DNA from: UBA6054 sp964522095
GTDB lineage: Bacteria; Planctomycetota; Phycisphaerae; Phycisphaerales; UBA1924
Direction of reading: 5' to 3'
Length of the DNA: 10,476 nt
Assembly: GCA_964522095.1 (NCBI GenBank)
Contig: CAZFSO010000081.1
Coordinates: 1-10,476 of the forward strand
Part shown: piece by piece, positions 1 through 9,804 of the stretch
How the letters are laid out: the number at the start of each line of letters is the position of its first letter
Numbering within the stretch: position 1 is the stretch's first letter
Notes under the pieces: model-generated
Seen by the model: only the letters and a program-made list of their open reading frames with translations
Told to the model about the DNA's origin: nothing
Database searches by the model: none
Translations under genes and position numbers: made by a program

Positions 1-987
1 GTCATCTGCCAGGGCATCACCGGCAGTTTCGGGGCTTTGCACACCAAGGGCTGCTTCGAGTACGGCACCAAGATGGTCGGCGGCGTCACCCCCGGCAAGG
101 GCGGCCAGAAGGACCCCAACGGGCTGCCCATCTTCGACACCGTCCGCCAGGCTGTCGACGCGACCGGGGCGGACGCCACCATGATCTTCGTGCCCCCGGC
201 CTTCTGCGCCGACGCGGTGCTCGAGGCGATGGACGCGGGGGTCCGGCTGATCTGCTGCATCACCGAGGGCGTGCCGGTCAACGACATGATCATGGTCCGC
301 AAGATGCTCGACGACCGCAACGCGGCGGCCCGAGGCATGGACTCGGCCCACGCCCGCGAACTGTTCACCCTCATCGGGCCCAACTGCCCGGGCATCATCA
401 CCCCCGGGCCCAAGACCGGCGAGGGGACCGCCGGCTCGAAGTACACCAACGCGGGGTGCAAGATCGGGATCATGCCCGGCTACATCCACACCCACGTGTC
501 CGAGGCCAGGACCGGCAAGGCCGTGGGCATCGTCTCGCGCTCGGGCACCCTGACCTACGAGGCCGTCTGGCAGACCAGCCGCCTGGGCATCGGCCAGTCC
601 ACCTGCGTCGGCATCGGGGGCGACCCCGTCCGCGGGCTCAACCACATCGACTGCCTCCGCATGTTCGAGGAAGACCCCGACACGGACGGCATCCTGATGA
701 TCGGGGAGATCGGCGGCGAGGACGAGGAGCACGCGGCCGAGTACATCAAGGCCCACGTCACGAAGCCCGTGGCCGCCTTCATCGCCGGACGCACCGCCCC
801 CCCCGGCAAGCGCATGGGCCACGCGGGCGCCATCATCTCCTCGGGCGCGGGCGGCAAGGCCACCGGCACCGCCGACTCGAAGATCGACGCGCTCCGCGAG
901 GCCGGAGCGGTCATCGCCATGAGCCCCGCCGACATGGGCAAGGCCATGGCGGAGGCCATGAGCCTCGCCGTCGCCGAGGCCCGATAA
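1..987 (+). CDS. sucD: Succinate-CoA ligase (ADP/GDP-forming) subunit alpha, 5'-truncated by window edge
   Basis: This is the alpha subunit of succinyl-CoA synthetase, which with SucC interconverts succinyl-CoA and succinate with substrate-level phosphorylation in the TCA cycle (cytoplasm). The frame is open from base 1 and 328 residues are visible. By comparison with E. coli SucD only about a dozen N-terminal residues are missing. Visible signatures are the CoA-binding Rossmann region (GITGSFG, then YGTKMVGGVTPGKGG), IGPNCPG, GIVSRSGTLTYEAVWQ, STCVGIGGDP and MIGEIGG. The phosphorylated active-site histidine lies in KRMGHAGAI (His codon 820-822). The protein is about 50 residues longer than E. 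coli SucD because of inserts before IGPNCPG, between the PGP and CKIGI segments, around the HTHVSEARTG loop and after the active site. sucC presumably lies upstream outside the window. Identity is certain; the true start is not visible. Confidence 0.97.
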   Translation, partial: VICQGITGSFGALHTKGCFEYGTKMVGGVTPGKGGQKDPNGLPIFDTVRQAVDATGADATMIFVPPAFCADAVLEAMDAGVRLICCITEGVPVNDMIMVRKMLDDRNAAARGMDSAHARELFTLIGPNCPGIITPGPKTGEGTAGSKYTNAGCKIGIMPGYIHTHVSEARTGKAVGIVSRSGTLTYEAVWQTSRLGIGQSTCVGIGGDPVRGLNHIDCLRMFEEDPDTDGILMIGEIGGEDEEHAAEYIKAHVTKPVAAFIAGRTAPPGKRMGHAGAIISSGAGGKATGTADSKIDALREAGAVIAMSPADMGKAMAEAMSLAVAEAR

Positions 988-991
988 CCCC

Positions 992-1020
992 GCCCGGTAC
1001 GGGCCGATCGGCCCGCGGGC
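992..1020 (+). terminator. Candidate stem-loops just after sucD stop
   Basis: Starting five bases after the sucD stop there are three overlapping short dyads: GCCCG-gta-CGGGC (992-1004), the perfect palindrome GGGCCGATCGGCCC (1001-1014, readable as a 5-bp stem with a GATC loop), and GCCCGCGGGC (1011-1020). They overlap, so only one or two could form at a time. No T-tract follows, so a classical intrinsic terminator is not supported. An RNA 3'-end stabilising hairpin or a Rho-type end is equally possible. The rest of 988-1096 holds only the hairpin at 1073-1093. Confidence 0.3.
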
Positions 1021-1072
1021 ACGCTCTGGCCCGCCCTGCCCCGCATCGTGGGGACATTCACTGACGGGTCGT

Positions 1073-1093
1073 GGCGACATCGCCGATGTCGCC
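1073..1093 (+). promoter_or_regulatory. Perfect 9-bp inverted repeat immediately upstream of the kinase start codon
   Basis: GGCGACATC, a 3-base gcc spacer, then GATGTCGCC form a perfect dyad. It extends by one G:T and one G:C pair to 11 bp at 1071-1095. The right arm ends three bases before the ATG at 1097, exactly where a Shine-Dalgarno sequence would lie, and no purine-rich SD is present. As RNA it is a tight hairpin covering the initiation region. As DNA it could be an operator half-site pair. The sequence alone cannot decide between the two. Confidence 0.5.
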
Positions 1094-1096
1094 GCC

Positions 1097-3367
<2,271 letters not shown>

Positions 3368-4885
3368 TCAGGCCCGCCGGCGCAGCACCGCCGCCAGGCC
3401 CACCACCGCCAGCAGGCCCACCGTCAGCCCGCCGACGAGCATCAGGCCCAGCCGGAAGGCCCGGTCGAGCACCCGGTTGGCCGAGTCCTCCGCGGTCGAG
3501 AGGCGCTGCTCGATGGTGGCCAGGCGCGTGTCCAACTCCCGCGGCGCCGTCGCCGAGGCGAGCGTCTCGGTCAGGCGTCCGAGTTCCTCGGCCGCCCGCC
3601 GGGCCTCGCGCAGCGCCACGGTGTATTCCTCGACCCGGAACGGCTCGGAGTCCGGGTCCGACGGCCCGCCCAGGTCCAGTTGCGCCGCCAGGCCCGACAC
3701 CGCACCGGTCGTCTCGCGCAGCGAGTCGGACAGCGCCGTCCCCGCCTCGACCGCCTCGCGCAGGTCGCGGATCACCGGGCCCAGGCGCTCCTGCTCGCCC
3801 GCGATCTGGCGGATCGTCGCCTCGCGCTCGGACCGCAGGCCGGCCAGCGCCTGCTCGATGGCCGCCCGGCGCTGCTCGTCGACGACCGCCGCCAGCGCGT
3901 CGAGCACCGCCTCCCGCTCGGACGCCACCAGCGCGGGCAGTTGCGCGCGGAGCGCCGCCACCTCGTCCGTCAGGCGCCGGGCCGATTCCGACGCGACCGT
4001 CGCCGCCTCCGCGGCGGCGGTGGCGTCGCGCAGCACCGCCCGCACCTCGGGCTCGCCCAGCGTGTCGATGATGAGCAACTCGGCCTGCCAACTGACCAGT
4101 TCGGGCATGCGCTGCACGTAGTACAGCGCCCGCTCGGCGAAGAACCGGGCCTGCTCGATCTCGCGGGTGGTCGGGTCCAGCCCGGCCAGCGGGTCGATGA
4201 ACAGGAAGCCCAGCACGTTGGACGGGCGCCCGCCCGGCGTCTGCGTGTTGGTCATCTGCCGCCAGCCCGCGAACTCCGACAGGCGCACGTAGCCGGCGTA
4301 GCGCCGGTCCGGGTGGTCGGCCAGCCAGCGCCGGGCCAGGTCGTCGACCGCGGCCAGTTGCTCGGCGGTGAGCATCCTTGTGACCAGCGTGCGCACCTGG
4401 TTCTCGGAAGACTCGAAGATGGCCCGCAGCCGGTCGGCCTCCGGCCCGAAGAACTCGGGCACGATGTTGCGCTCGATCAACTCGCGCTGCAGCGTGATCA
4501 TGACCATCATGTCCACCAGCGCGATCCGCGGGTTCTGCTGCGCGGCGATGATCGTCGCGCCGTGCGCAACCGTGTACTTGATCCGGTGCGCCACCACCCG
4601 CGCCTCGATCGACAGCGACACGTTCTCGATCTCGTCGATCGCCTCCGCCAGCCGGATGCGCATGTCGTCCGCGAAGTCCATCACCTCGGCCTGGATCCGG
4701 CGCGTGTCCGCAAGCGTCAACTCACGGTTCGGCGGACGCGCCGGCGCGACCTGGGCGGGCTGCTCCCCGTCCGCGGCCACCGCCTCCGGCGGGGGGGCCG
4801 GCCGCGCACCCTGCGGGGCCTCGCAGGACGCAAGCCCGCACAGCCCCACTCCAAGCAGCACCACCCTGGCCCGCACGCGTTCCAT
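3368..4885 (-). CDS. Putative exported lipoprotein with long helical/coiled-coil body and C-terminal transmembrane helix (uncharacterised)
   Basis: This 505-residue protein belongs to no family I can name. The N-terminus is a lipoprotein signal peptide: MERVRAR, a hydrophobic core, and lipobox LASC with Cys21 as the predicted lipidated residue. A Pro/Ala-rich linker (about 22-53) follows, then a helical domain with a conserved-looking stretch around 225-262 (GFLFIDPLAGLDP, then REIEQ and FFAERALYYVQRMP). A long Ala/Glu/Arg-rich heptad-like region runs from about 285 to 475. The end is a hydrophobic helix (479-501) followed by RRRA, which by the positive-inside rule puts the C-terminus in the cytoplasm. 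The predicted topology is therefore lipid-anchored N-terminus, periplasmic body and inner-membrane C-terminus. Its stop codon abuts that of the convergent kinase gene. The ATG at 4885 is chosen because it gives a complete signal peptide; no good SD precedes it. A C7 tract lies early in the coding strand (4791-4797). The reading frame is secure, the function unknown. Confidence 0.85.
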   Translation of the reverse strand: MERVRARVVLLGVGLCGLASCEAPQGARPAPPPEAVAADGEQPAQVAPARPPNRELTLADTRRIQAEVMDFADDMRIRLAEAIDEIENVSLSIEARVVAHRIKYTVAHGATIIAAQQNPRIALVDMMVMITLQRELIERNIVPEFFGPEADRLRAIFESSENQVRTLVTRMLTAEQLAAVDDLARRWLADHPDRRYAGYVRLSEFAGWRQMTNTQTPGGRPSNVLGFLFIDPLAGLDPTTREIEQARFFAERALYYVQRMPELVSWQAELLIIDTLGEPEVRAVLRDATAAAEAATVASESARRLTDEVAALRAQLPALVASEREAVLDALAAVVDEQRRAAIEQALAGLRSEREATIRQIAGEQERLGPVIRDLREAVEAGTALSDSLRETTGAVSGLAAQLDLGGPSDPDSEPFRVEEYTVALREARRAAEELGRLTETLASATAPRELDTRLATIEQRLSTAEDSANRVLDRAFRLGLMLVGGLTVGLLAVVGLAAVLRRRA

Positions 4886-4998
4886 CCCCGATTCTCTGAG
4901 GCGAGCGCCCCCCGATCAACCGCCCGGCCCGACATCCCGCGACCCGCCCCGCCCCGGAACAAGGCGTCCGCCCGCGCCGTTCCTTCCCCGGAGGCGCC
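4886..4998. promoter_or_regulatory. Divergent intergenic region between lipoprotein gene and pirin gene
   Basis: Both flanking genes start here and point outward, so promoters for both should lie in these 113 bases. I see no convincing -35/-10 pair on either strand and no strong dyad. The only clear signal is a GGAGG Shine-Dalgarno at 4990-4994, four bases before the pirin ATG at 4999. Confidence 0.4.
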
Positions 4999-5697
4999 AT
5001 GATCACCGTCCGACGATCCGAAGAGCGCGGCCACGCCGACCACGGCTGGCTCGACGCACGCCACACGTTCAGTTTCGGCGACTACCGCGACCCCGCCCAC
5101 CGGGGCTTCTCCGTGCTCCGCGTGATCAACGAGGACGTCGTCGCCCCCCGGCGCGGCTTCGCCGAGCACCCCCACCGGGACATGGAGATCCTCACCTACC
5201 CCCTGGCCGGGACCCTGCGGCACGCCGACTCCCTGGGCAACCTTGAGGACATCCGCCACGGGTCCGTGCAGGCCATGACCGCCGGCAGCGGCATCCTCCA
5301 CTCGGAATCCAACCCCCACGACGAGCCGGTCCACCTCCTGCAGATCTGGATCCGGCCACGCGAGACGGGCCTGACACCGAGCCACGCGTCCCGGGCGTTC
5401 CCCATCGCCGAGCGGCCCGACCGCCTGCACCTGATCGCCTCGCCCGACGGCGCGGACGGTTCGCTGGTCATCCAGCAGGACGCCCGCCTGCACGCCGGGA
5501 TCCTGCGCGCCGGCCACCGCGAGACCGTCACCCTCGCCCCGGGCCGCGCCGCCTGGCTGCAGGTCGCGCGGGGCGCGGTCACGCTCAACGGCGAGCCGCT
5601 GCGTGCCGGCGACGGCGCGGGCGTGACCGACGAGACCGCGCTCGAACTGCACGCGACCGACGACAGCGAGGTGCTGCTCTTCGACCTGCCGGCGTGA
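4999..5697 (+). CDS. Pirin family bicupin (YhhW-like, putative quercetin 2,3-dioxygenase)
   Basis: This 232-residue protein closely resembles E. coli YhhW in length (231) and across its whole sequence: RRSEERGHADHGWLDARHTF at the start, then GFSVLRVINEDV, HPHRDMEILTY, GSGILHSESNP, LLQIWI and SEVLLFDLP at the end. The metal ligands of the N-terminal cupin are all present: His57, His59, His101 and Glu103. YhhW and human pirin can oxygenate quercetin in vitro using a bound metal; the physiological substrate is not established. The second cupin half (about 135-232) lacks a metal-site motif, as is usual in the family. The start at 4999 has a strong SD (GGAGG, four-base spacer). It is transcribed alone, divergent from the lipoprotein gene, and converges on the ketosynthase gene with only seven bases between stop codons. 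Family assignment is firm; the catalytic role is by homology only. Confidence 0.93.
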   Translation: MITVRRSEERGHADHGWLDARHTFSFGDYRDPAHRGFSVLRVINEDVVAPRRGFAEHPHRDMEILTYPLAGTLRHADSLGNLEDIRHGSVQAMTAGSGILHSESNPHDEPVHLLQIWIRPRETGLTPSHASRAFPIAERPDRLHLIASPDGADGSLVIQQDARLHAGILRAGHRETVTLAPGRAAWLQVARGAVTLNGEPLRAGDGAGVTDETALELHATDDSEVLLFDLPA

Positions 5698-5704
5698 GCG
5701 CCGT

Positions 5705-7038
5705 TCAGCCGACGAAACGCCGCACGCAGACCGAGTCGTTCTGCCCGCCGAATCCGAAACTGTTGGACAGGCACACCGACACCCCGCCGACGCCGCGCAG
5801 GTCGCGCGCGGCGTTGGGCACGTGGTCCAGCCCGCAGGCCGGGTCGACGCGCGTCAGGTTGATCGTCGGGGGCACCACGCCCGTGCGGATGGCCTGCACG
5901 CAGGTGATCAGTTCGACCGCGCCGGCCGCCTGGATCAGGTGTCCGAGCATCGACTTGACGCTGGTGAACGGGATCCGCCCGGCCAGGTCGCCGAAGACGG
6001 CCCGCACCGCGGCCGACTCGACCTTGTCGTTCTCCTGCGTGCCCGTGCCGTGCGCGTTGATCCAGTGCACCAGGGGGCGCCCCGAGTCGTCCGTGCCCGC
6101 GGGGTCGACGCCCGCCTGCCGCAGCGCCGCCGACATCGCGCCCGCGCCGCCCTTGCCGTCGGGGTGGATGTCGGTGATGCGGTACGCGTCGGCCGTCGAG
6201 CCGTAGCCGGCCAGTTCGGCCAGCACGGTCGCGCCACGGGCCAGGGCGTGGTCGAGGTCCTCGAGGATGACCATCCCCGCGCCCTCGCCCATCACGAAGC
6301 CCTCGCGGCTCTGGTCGAAGGGGCGCGACGCCGTGGACGGGTCGTCACGGCGCGTGCTCATCGCCGTCAGGCGCATGAAACCCGTCATGCCCAGCGGGTG
6401 GAGCATGGAGTGCGCCCCGCCGGCGATCATCACCGTCGCGTCGCCGCGCCGGATGATCTCGAACGCCTCGCCGACCGCCTGCGTGCTCGCCGCGCACGCC
6501 GTCATGCAGTTCAGGCACGGGCCCTGAGCCCCGAACTCCGCCGCCAGGTGCGTGGAGGTCAGTTGCGGCTCCTGCTCGACCTCGGCCGGCGCGCTGAGAC
6601 GCTCGCCCGCCACCCGCGCGAACGCCCCCACGTCGAACCGGCCCGGCGCCTGCCCCAGCGCCCCCGCGGCGTGGGCGTCCACGTACGAGCCGTAGTCCAC
6701 CGGCCCCTCGCCCGCGCCCAGGTACACCCCCACGCCCTCCGGGTCGGGGGGGGCGCCCTCGAAGCCCGCCATGCGCCACGCGTCCGCGCACGCCGCCACC
6801 GCGAACGCCGTGCTGATCGACGCGTGCCGGTGGCGCTCGGCCCGACGGCCGAGGCGCTCTTTCGGGTCGAACCCGGTCACCTCGGCCGCAAAGTTGGTGG
6901 CCCAGGTCGTGGCGTCGTAGCGGCGCAGCGGTCCCATGGCGCTCTGGCCGGCCACCAGCCGAGACCACACGCCTTCGAGGTCCCAGCCCAGCGGCGTGAC
7001 CCAGCCGACGCCCGTGATGACCACCCGGCCGCTGCGCA

Positions 7039-7039
<1 letters not shown>
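5705..7039 (-). CDS. fabF: Beta-ketoacyl-ACP synthase II-type ketosynthase (FabF-like, catalytically intact)
   Basis: This 444-residue ketosynthase condenses malonyl-ACP with an acyl-thioester. The N-terminus RVVITGVGWVTPLG is typical of FabF. The triad is complete: Cys182 in MTACAAS (codon 6494-6496), His330 in NAHGTGTQEND (codon 6050-6052), and His367 in KSMLGH with Lys362. The C-terminal SNSFGFGGQND loop is also present. The ATG at 7039 overlaps the stop of the preceding gene (TGATG on the minus strand) and has a GAGG SD at 7047-7044, four bases away, inside that gene's acidic-tail codons, so translation is probably coupled. It is the last gene of a three-gene operon that also encodes a ketosynthase-like protein lacking these residues. 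It may therefore be the KS-alpha of a heterodimer for a specialised type II pathway rather than the housekeeping FabF. A C8 tract at 6746-6753 lies within the coding region and the frame continues through it. Confidence 0.93.
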
Positions 7040-7557
<518 letters not shown>

Positions 7558-7637
7558 TTGGAGGCTCCTGTCGATGTCAAAGTCCGTGCCGGGCGTTGTC
7601 GCCGCCGGCCAACAACCGTAGCCGCCCCGCGGCTCCC
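7558..7637 (-). promoter_or_regulatory. Intra-operon spacer with SD and small hairpin
   Basis: These 80 bases separate the stop of the upstream ketosynthase-like gene from the GTG of the GxxExxY gene. On the minus strand a short hairpin GCCGC-ggg-GCGGC (7633-7621) follows the stop. No T-tract follows it, so it is more likely a processing or stability element, or chance in GC-rich DNA, than a terminator. The SD AGGAG at 7569-7565 serves the next gene. No convincing internal promoter is visible. Confidence 0.35.
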
Positions 7638-8996
7638 TCATTCCGCGCGCCGCAGCACCATCGCCGCCGCCTGCCCGCCGAACGAGCCGGCGCACACCAG
7701 CACGTGACGCAGGCCCGCCGGGCGTGACCCGCAGGCCCCCGCGTCCGCCCCGTGCGGCCCCCCCTGGTGGACCCGGGCGGGCAGCGTCTGGGTGTGCAGG
7801 GCCATGGCCGCCGCGGCCGCCGTCAGGCCCCCGTGCCCGGCCAGGGCGTTGCCCGCGTTGGGGGTGACGGTGATCATGGGCCGGTCCGCCGCCGCCCCCA
7901 GGGCCTGGCGCAGCGAGCCGAGTTCCCGCCGGTCCAGCCCCGGCACGCCCGCGGCCATCGGCGCGATCGCGTCGACCTGGTCCGGGGTGATCCCCGCGTC
8001 CTTGAGCGCCCAACGGACCGCCCGCGTCAGCCCGCGGTCCTCCTCCGTGTCGGCCGCCCCCGCCATGCCCGGCGTGACGGGCCGGGTGTCCATGCCCCCC
8101 GCGTACCCGGCGACCTCGGCGTAGACCCGGGCCCCCCGCCCCCGGGCGTGCGCGCCCTCCTCGACGATCAGCATGCCCCCCGCCTCGCCGACCACGCCGC
8201 CCGACGCCGCGTCGTAGGGCCTGACGACCTCCGCGCCGTCGGTCACCCCCTTTGGCGTGTCCGACGCCCGCCCGGCCATGACCATGCGCATCAGGCCCAT
8301 CGGGTTGATCCGCGACTCGGCGCCCCCTGTGAAGCACACCTCGGCGTCGCCGCGCTCGATGACGCGGGCGCTCTCGCCGATCGACTGCAGCGCCCCCGCC
8401 TCGGCCCCCATGATGGTGTTCGACGGGCCCTCGCAGCCGTGGATGATGGTCACGTGGCAGGCCAGCATGTTCGGCAGGTACTTGAGCAGCCACAGCGGGG
8501 GCAGGTTGTTCATCCCGCCCGCCGCGCCCGCCTCCGCCCCGCCCTCGGTCCCCCACCGACGCAGCGAGAACGACCCGTCCTCGTCCAGCGACGACGCCAG
8601 GGCGTGGCCCAACTCGGCCGGCTCGGCCGAGATCAGCCCCGCCCCGATGTGGCAGCCCGTCCGGTCCCCCCGCACGCGGAAGCCCTCGGCCCCCTCCTCC
8701 GCCAGCCCGCGCGTGACCACGCCCGCGTCCACCGCGGCGAACCGGGCCGCCGCCACCGCCAACTCGATGTCCCGCGCCATCAGTTTGGTCGCCTTGCGGT
8801 AGGACTTGGGCACCAGGTCCCGCACGCTCAGGCCGTCCGCCTCGCCCGCGAGTTTCGGGCCCAGCGCGGACGCGTCGAAGGACCGGATCGGCCCCAGGCC
8901 CGAACGCCCGGCGCACAGCGCCTCCCAGAACGCCTCGATCCCCGTTCCGATCGCGCAGACCGGCCCGAGACCCGTGATCACCACCTGGCGACGCAT
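7638..8996 (-). CDS. Ketosynthase-like protein lacking the catalytic triad (KS-beta / chain-length-factor type)
   Basis: This 452-residue thiolase-fold protein starts like FabF (RRQVVITGLGPVCAIG) and keeps the fold landmarks GGAESRINPMG, RPYDAASGGVVGEAGG and a final CAGSFGGQAAAMVL. Catalytic residues are gone. The loop that carries the nucleophilic Cys reads GPSNTIMGAEAG, with Glu199 (codon 8400-8402) where Cys182 stands in the neighbouring ketosynthase. The HGTGT site reads PMAAGVPG (His aligned with Met347). The KSxxGH site reads TPNAGN (His aligned with Asn383, Lys with Thr378). An inserted stretch (about 138-176) ends in WLLKYLPNM. It probably forms a heterodimer with the active ketosynthase two genes downstream, by analogy with KS/CLF pairs of type II polyketide and aryl polyene systems. 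Alternatively it is a dead-end decarboxylase or scaffold. The ATG at 8996 is chosen because it gives the normal ketosynthase N-terminus; no SD is seen. It is first in the operon. Confidence 0.9.
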   Translation of the reverse strand: MRRQVVITGLGPVCAIGTGIEAFWEALCAGRSGLGPIRSFDASALGPKLAGEADGLSVRDLVPKSYRKATKLMARDIELAVAAARFAAVDAGVVTRGLAEEGAEGFRVRGDRTGCHIGAGLISAEPAELGHALASSLDEDGSFSLRRWGTEGGAEAGAAGGMNNLPPLWLLKYLPNMLACHVTIIHGCEGPSNTIMGAEAGALQSIGESARVIERGDAEVCFTGGAESRINPMGLMRMVMAGRASDTPKGVTDGAEVVRPYDAASGGVVGEAGGMLIVEEGAHARGRGARVYAEVAGYAGGMDTRPVTPGMAGAADTEEDRGLTRAVRWALKDAGITPDQVDAIAPMAAGVPGLDRRELGSLRQALGAAADRPMITVTPNAGNALAGHGGLTAAAAAMALHTQTLPARVHQGGPHGADAGACGSRPAGLRHVLVCAGSFGGQAAAMVLRRAE

Positions 8997-9008
8997 CCGG
9001 CAAGTGTA
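8997..9008 (-). promoter_or_regulatory. Possible -10 element giving a leaderless transcript for the ketosynthase operon
   Basis: On the minus strand TACACT (9008-9003) matches four of six positions of the TATAAT consensus. Its end lies six bases (TGCCGG) before the ATG at 8996, so initiation at the usual distance would begin the RNA at or very near the start codon. This agrees with the absence of an SD. No good -35 hexamer is seen at the expected spacing, so this is a weak call. The rest of 8997-9115, the divergent region shared with the next gene, shows nothing else I can support. Confidence 0.25.
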
Positions 9009-9115
9009 CGCAAACCCCCGCGTCCCCTCACCCGGGGAGCCCGGCCGAATCCTGCCCGCGGCCCCGGTCGCCCCACGGTTCGAGCCGGACGGGCCGACGC
9101 GCCGATACACACCCC

Positions 9116-9640
9116 GTGCCCCTCGCCGTCCGCGCCCAACCTGCGCTCGCGTCCCGCCCGGGAGACCGCCTCTCGGTGGCCGTGATCCGCGCCGCCAAGT
9201 GGGCCTCGTTCCTGGCCGGCATGGCCCTGTTCGTCGCGGTGGCGCTGATCCCCCCCGCCACCGACCTGGACCGCCTGCGCGCCCAGCGCGACCGCATCCT
9301 GGCGATGGAGCAGACCGACCTGGCCCGCATCCGCAACTACGAGGCCCTGGTCCACGCCCTGGACGAGCGCGACCCGGACACCATCCGCCTCGTCCTGGCG
9401 GCTCAACTCCAACTGGTCCCCCGTGACCGCACCGCCCTCGTCGTGCCCGGCCCACCGGACGACCCCCGCCTGTTCGAGATCCTCGAGCCCGCCCCCGTCG
9501 AGGCCGCCCCCGCCCCCCACGCCGTCCCGTCCACCCTCGCCCGCCTCGCCGGGGACGACAAGGGACGCCTGATCCTGCTGGCCATCGCCGGCCTGGCCAT
9601 GCTCTACGGCCTCATGCCCCCGCTGACCGAGCCCGCCTGA
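9116..9640 (+). CDS. Small two-helix membrane protein, uncharacterised
   Basis: This 174-residue protein is not one I recognise. A basic N-terminus leads into TM1 (about 29-46, ASFLAGMALFVAVALIPP). A charged helical stretch follows (about 50-105, DLDRLRAQRDRILAMEQTDL onward) that could form a short coiled coil. Then come an Ala/Pro-rich linker (about 110-145) and TM2 near the C-terminus (152-167), ending LMPPLTEPA. The pattern of one helix followed by a short coiled coil recalls septum-formation proteins such as FtsB/DivIC, but the second TM and proline linker do not fit, so I make no assignment. The GTG at 9116 gives the longest frame. A GTG at 9176 (residue 21) is an alternative, with GGGAG at 9160-9164 eleven bases upstream. 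It is transcribed divergently from the ketosynthase operon and convergently to clpB. Codon use and GC match the neighbours, so it is probably real. Confidence 0.65.
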   Translation: MPLAVRAQPALASRPGDRLSVAVIRAAKWASFLAGMALFVAVALIPPATDLDRLRAQRDRILAMEQTDLARIRNYEALVHALDERDPDTIRLVLAAQLQLVPRDRTALVVPGPPDDPRLFEILEPAPVEAAPAPHAVPSTLARLAGDDKGRLILLAIAGLAMLYGLMPPLTEPA

Positions 9641-9659
9641 CGGTTGGACAGATATTCAC

Positions 9660-9694
9660 CACAGAGATCACCGAGTGCACAGAGCAACACAGAG
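9660..9694. repeat. Four CAC(A/C)GAG heptamers, left arm of an inverted repeat cluster
   Basis: CACAGAG occurs at 9660-9666, 9678-9684 and 9688-9694, and CACCGAG at 9669-9675, with spacers of two, two and three bases. The same motif family, reverse-complemented, makes up the octamer array at 9711-9790, so the two blocks face each other. Both lie between the convergent 3' ends of the small membrane protein gene and clpB. No ORF covers them. Confidence 0.7.
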
Positions 9695-9710
9695 GACAGA
9701 CCAACTCCTC

Positions 9711-9790
9711 CCTCCGTGCCTCCGTGCCTTCGTGCCTTCGTGCCTTCGTGCCTTCGCGCCTTCGCGCCTTCGTGCCTCCGTGCCTCCGTG
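9711..9790. repeat. Tandem array of ten octamers, consensus CCTYCGYG
   Basis: Ten gapless 8-base units can be read. With A = CCTCCGTG, B = CCTTCGTG and C = CCTTCGCG, the order is A A B B B C C B A A. The first unit starts at 9711 and the last ends at 9790, and a degraded unit (CCTTCCGC) follows. The period is not a multiple of three and no gene covers it. The reverse complement of the units (CACGGAGG, CACGAAGG) matches the CAC(A/C)GAG heptamers at 9660-9694, so a transcript crossing both blocks could fold back imperfectly. The units are contiguous without spacers, which excludes CRISPR. Confidence 0.9.
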
Positions 9791-9804
9791 CCTTCCGCCC
9801 ACTG

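Noticed and set aside
3680..5002. 440-codon plus-strand frame over the lipoprotein gene
   Set aside because: Arg/Gln/Leu-rich shadow; the opposite strand has a signal peptide, helical domain and TM helix.
7558..9003. Upstream extension of the GxxExxY reading frame
   Set aside because: The frame stays open to 9003 but runs in another frame through the ketosynthase-like gene and gives Gly/Arg-rich nonsense. The GTG at 7557 with a well-spaced SD is the sensible start.
9116..9640. FtsB/DivIC-type division protein
   Set aside because: TM plus a short coiled coil is suggestive, but the proline-rich linker and second C-terminal TM do not fit and no division genes are nearby.
9711..9790. CRISPR array
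   Set aside because: Units are eight bases and directly contiguous, with no unique spacers and no cas genes.
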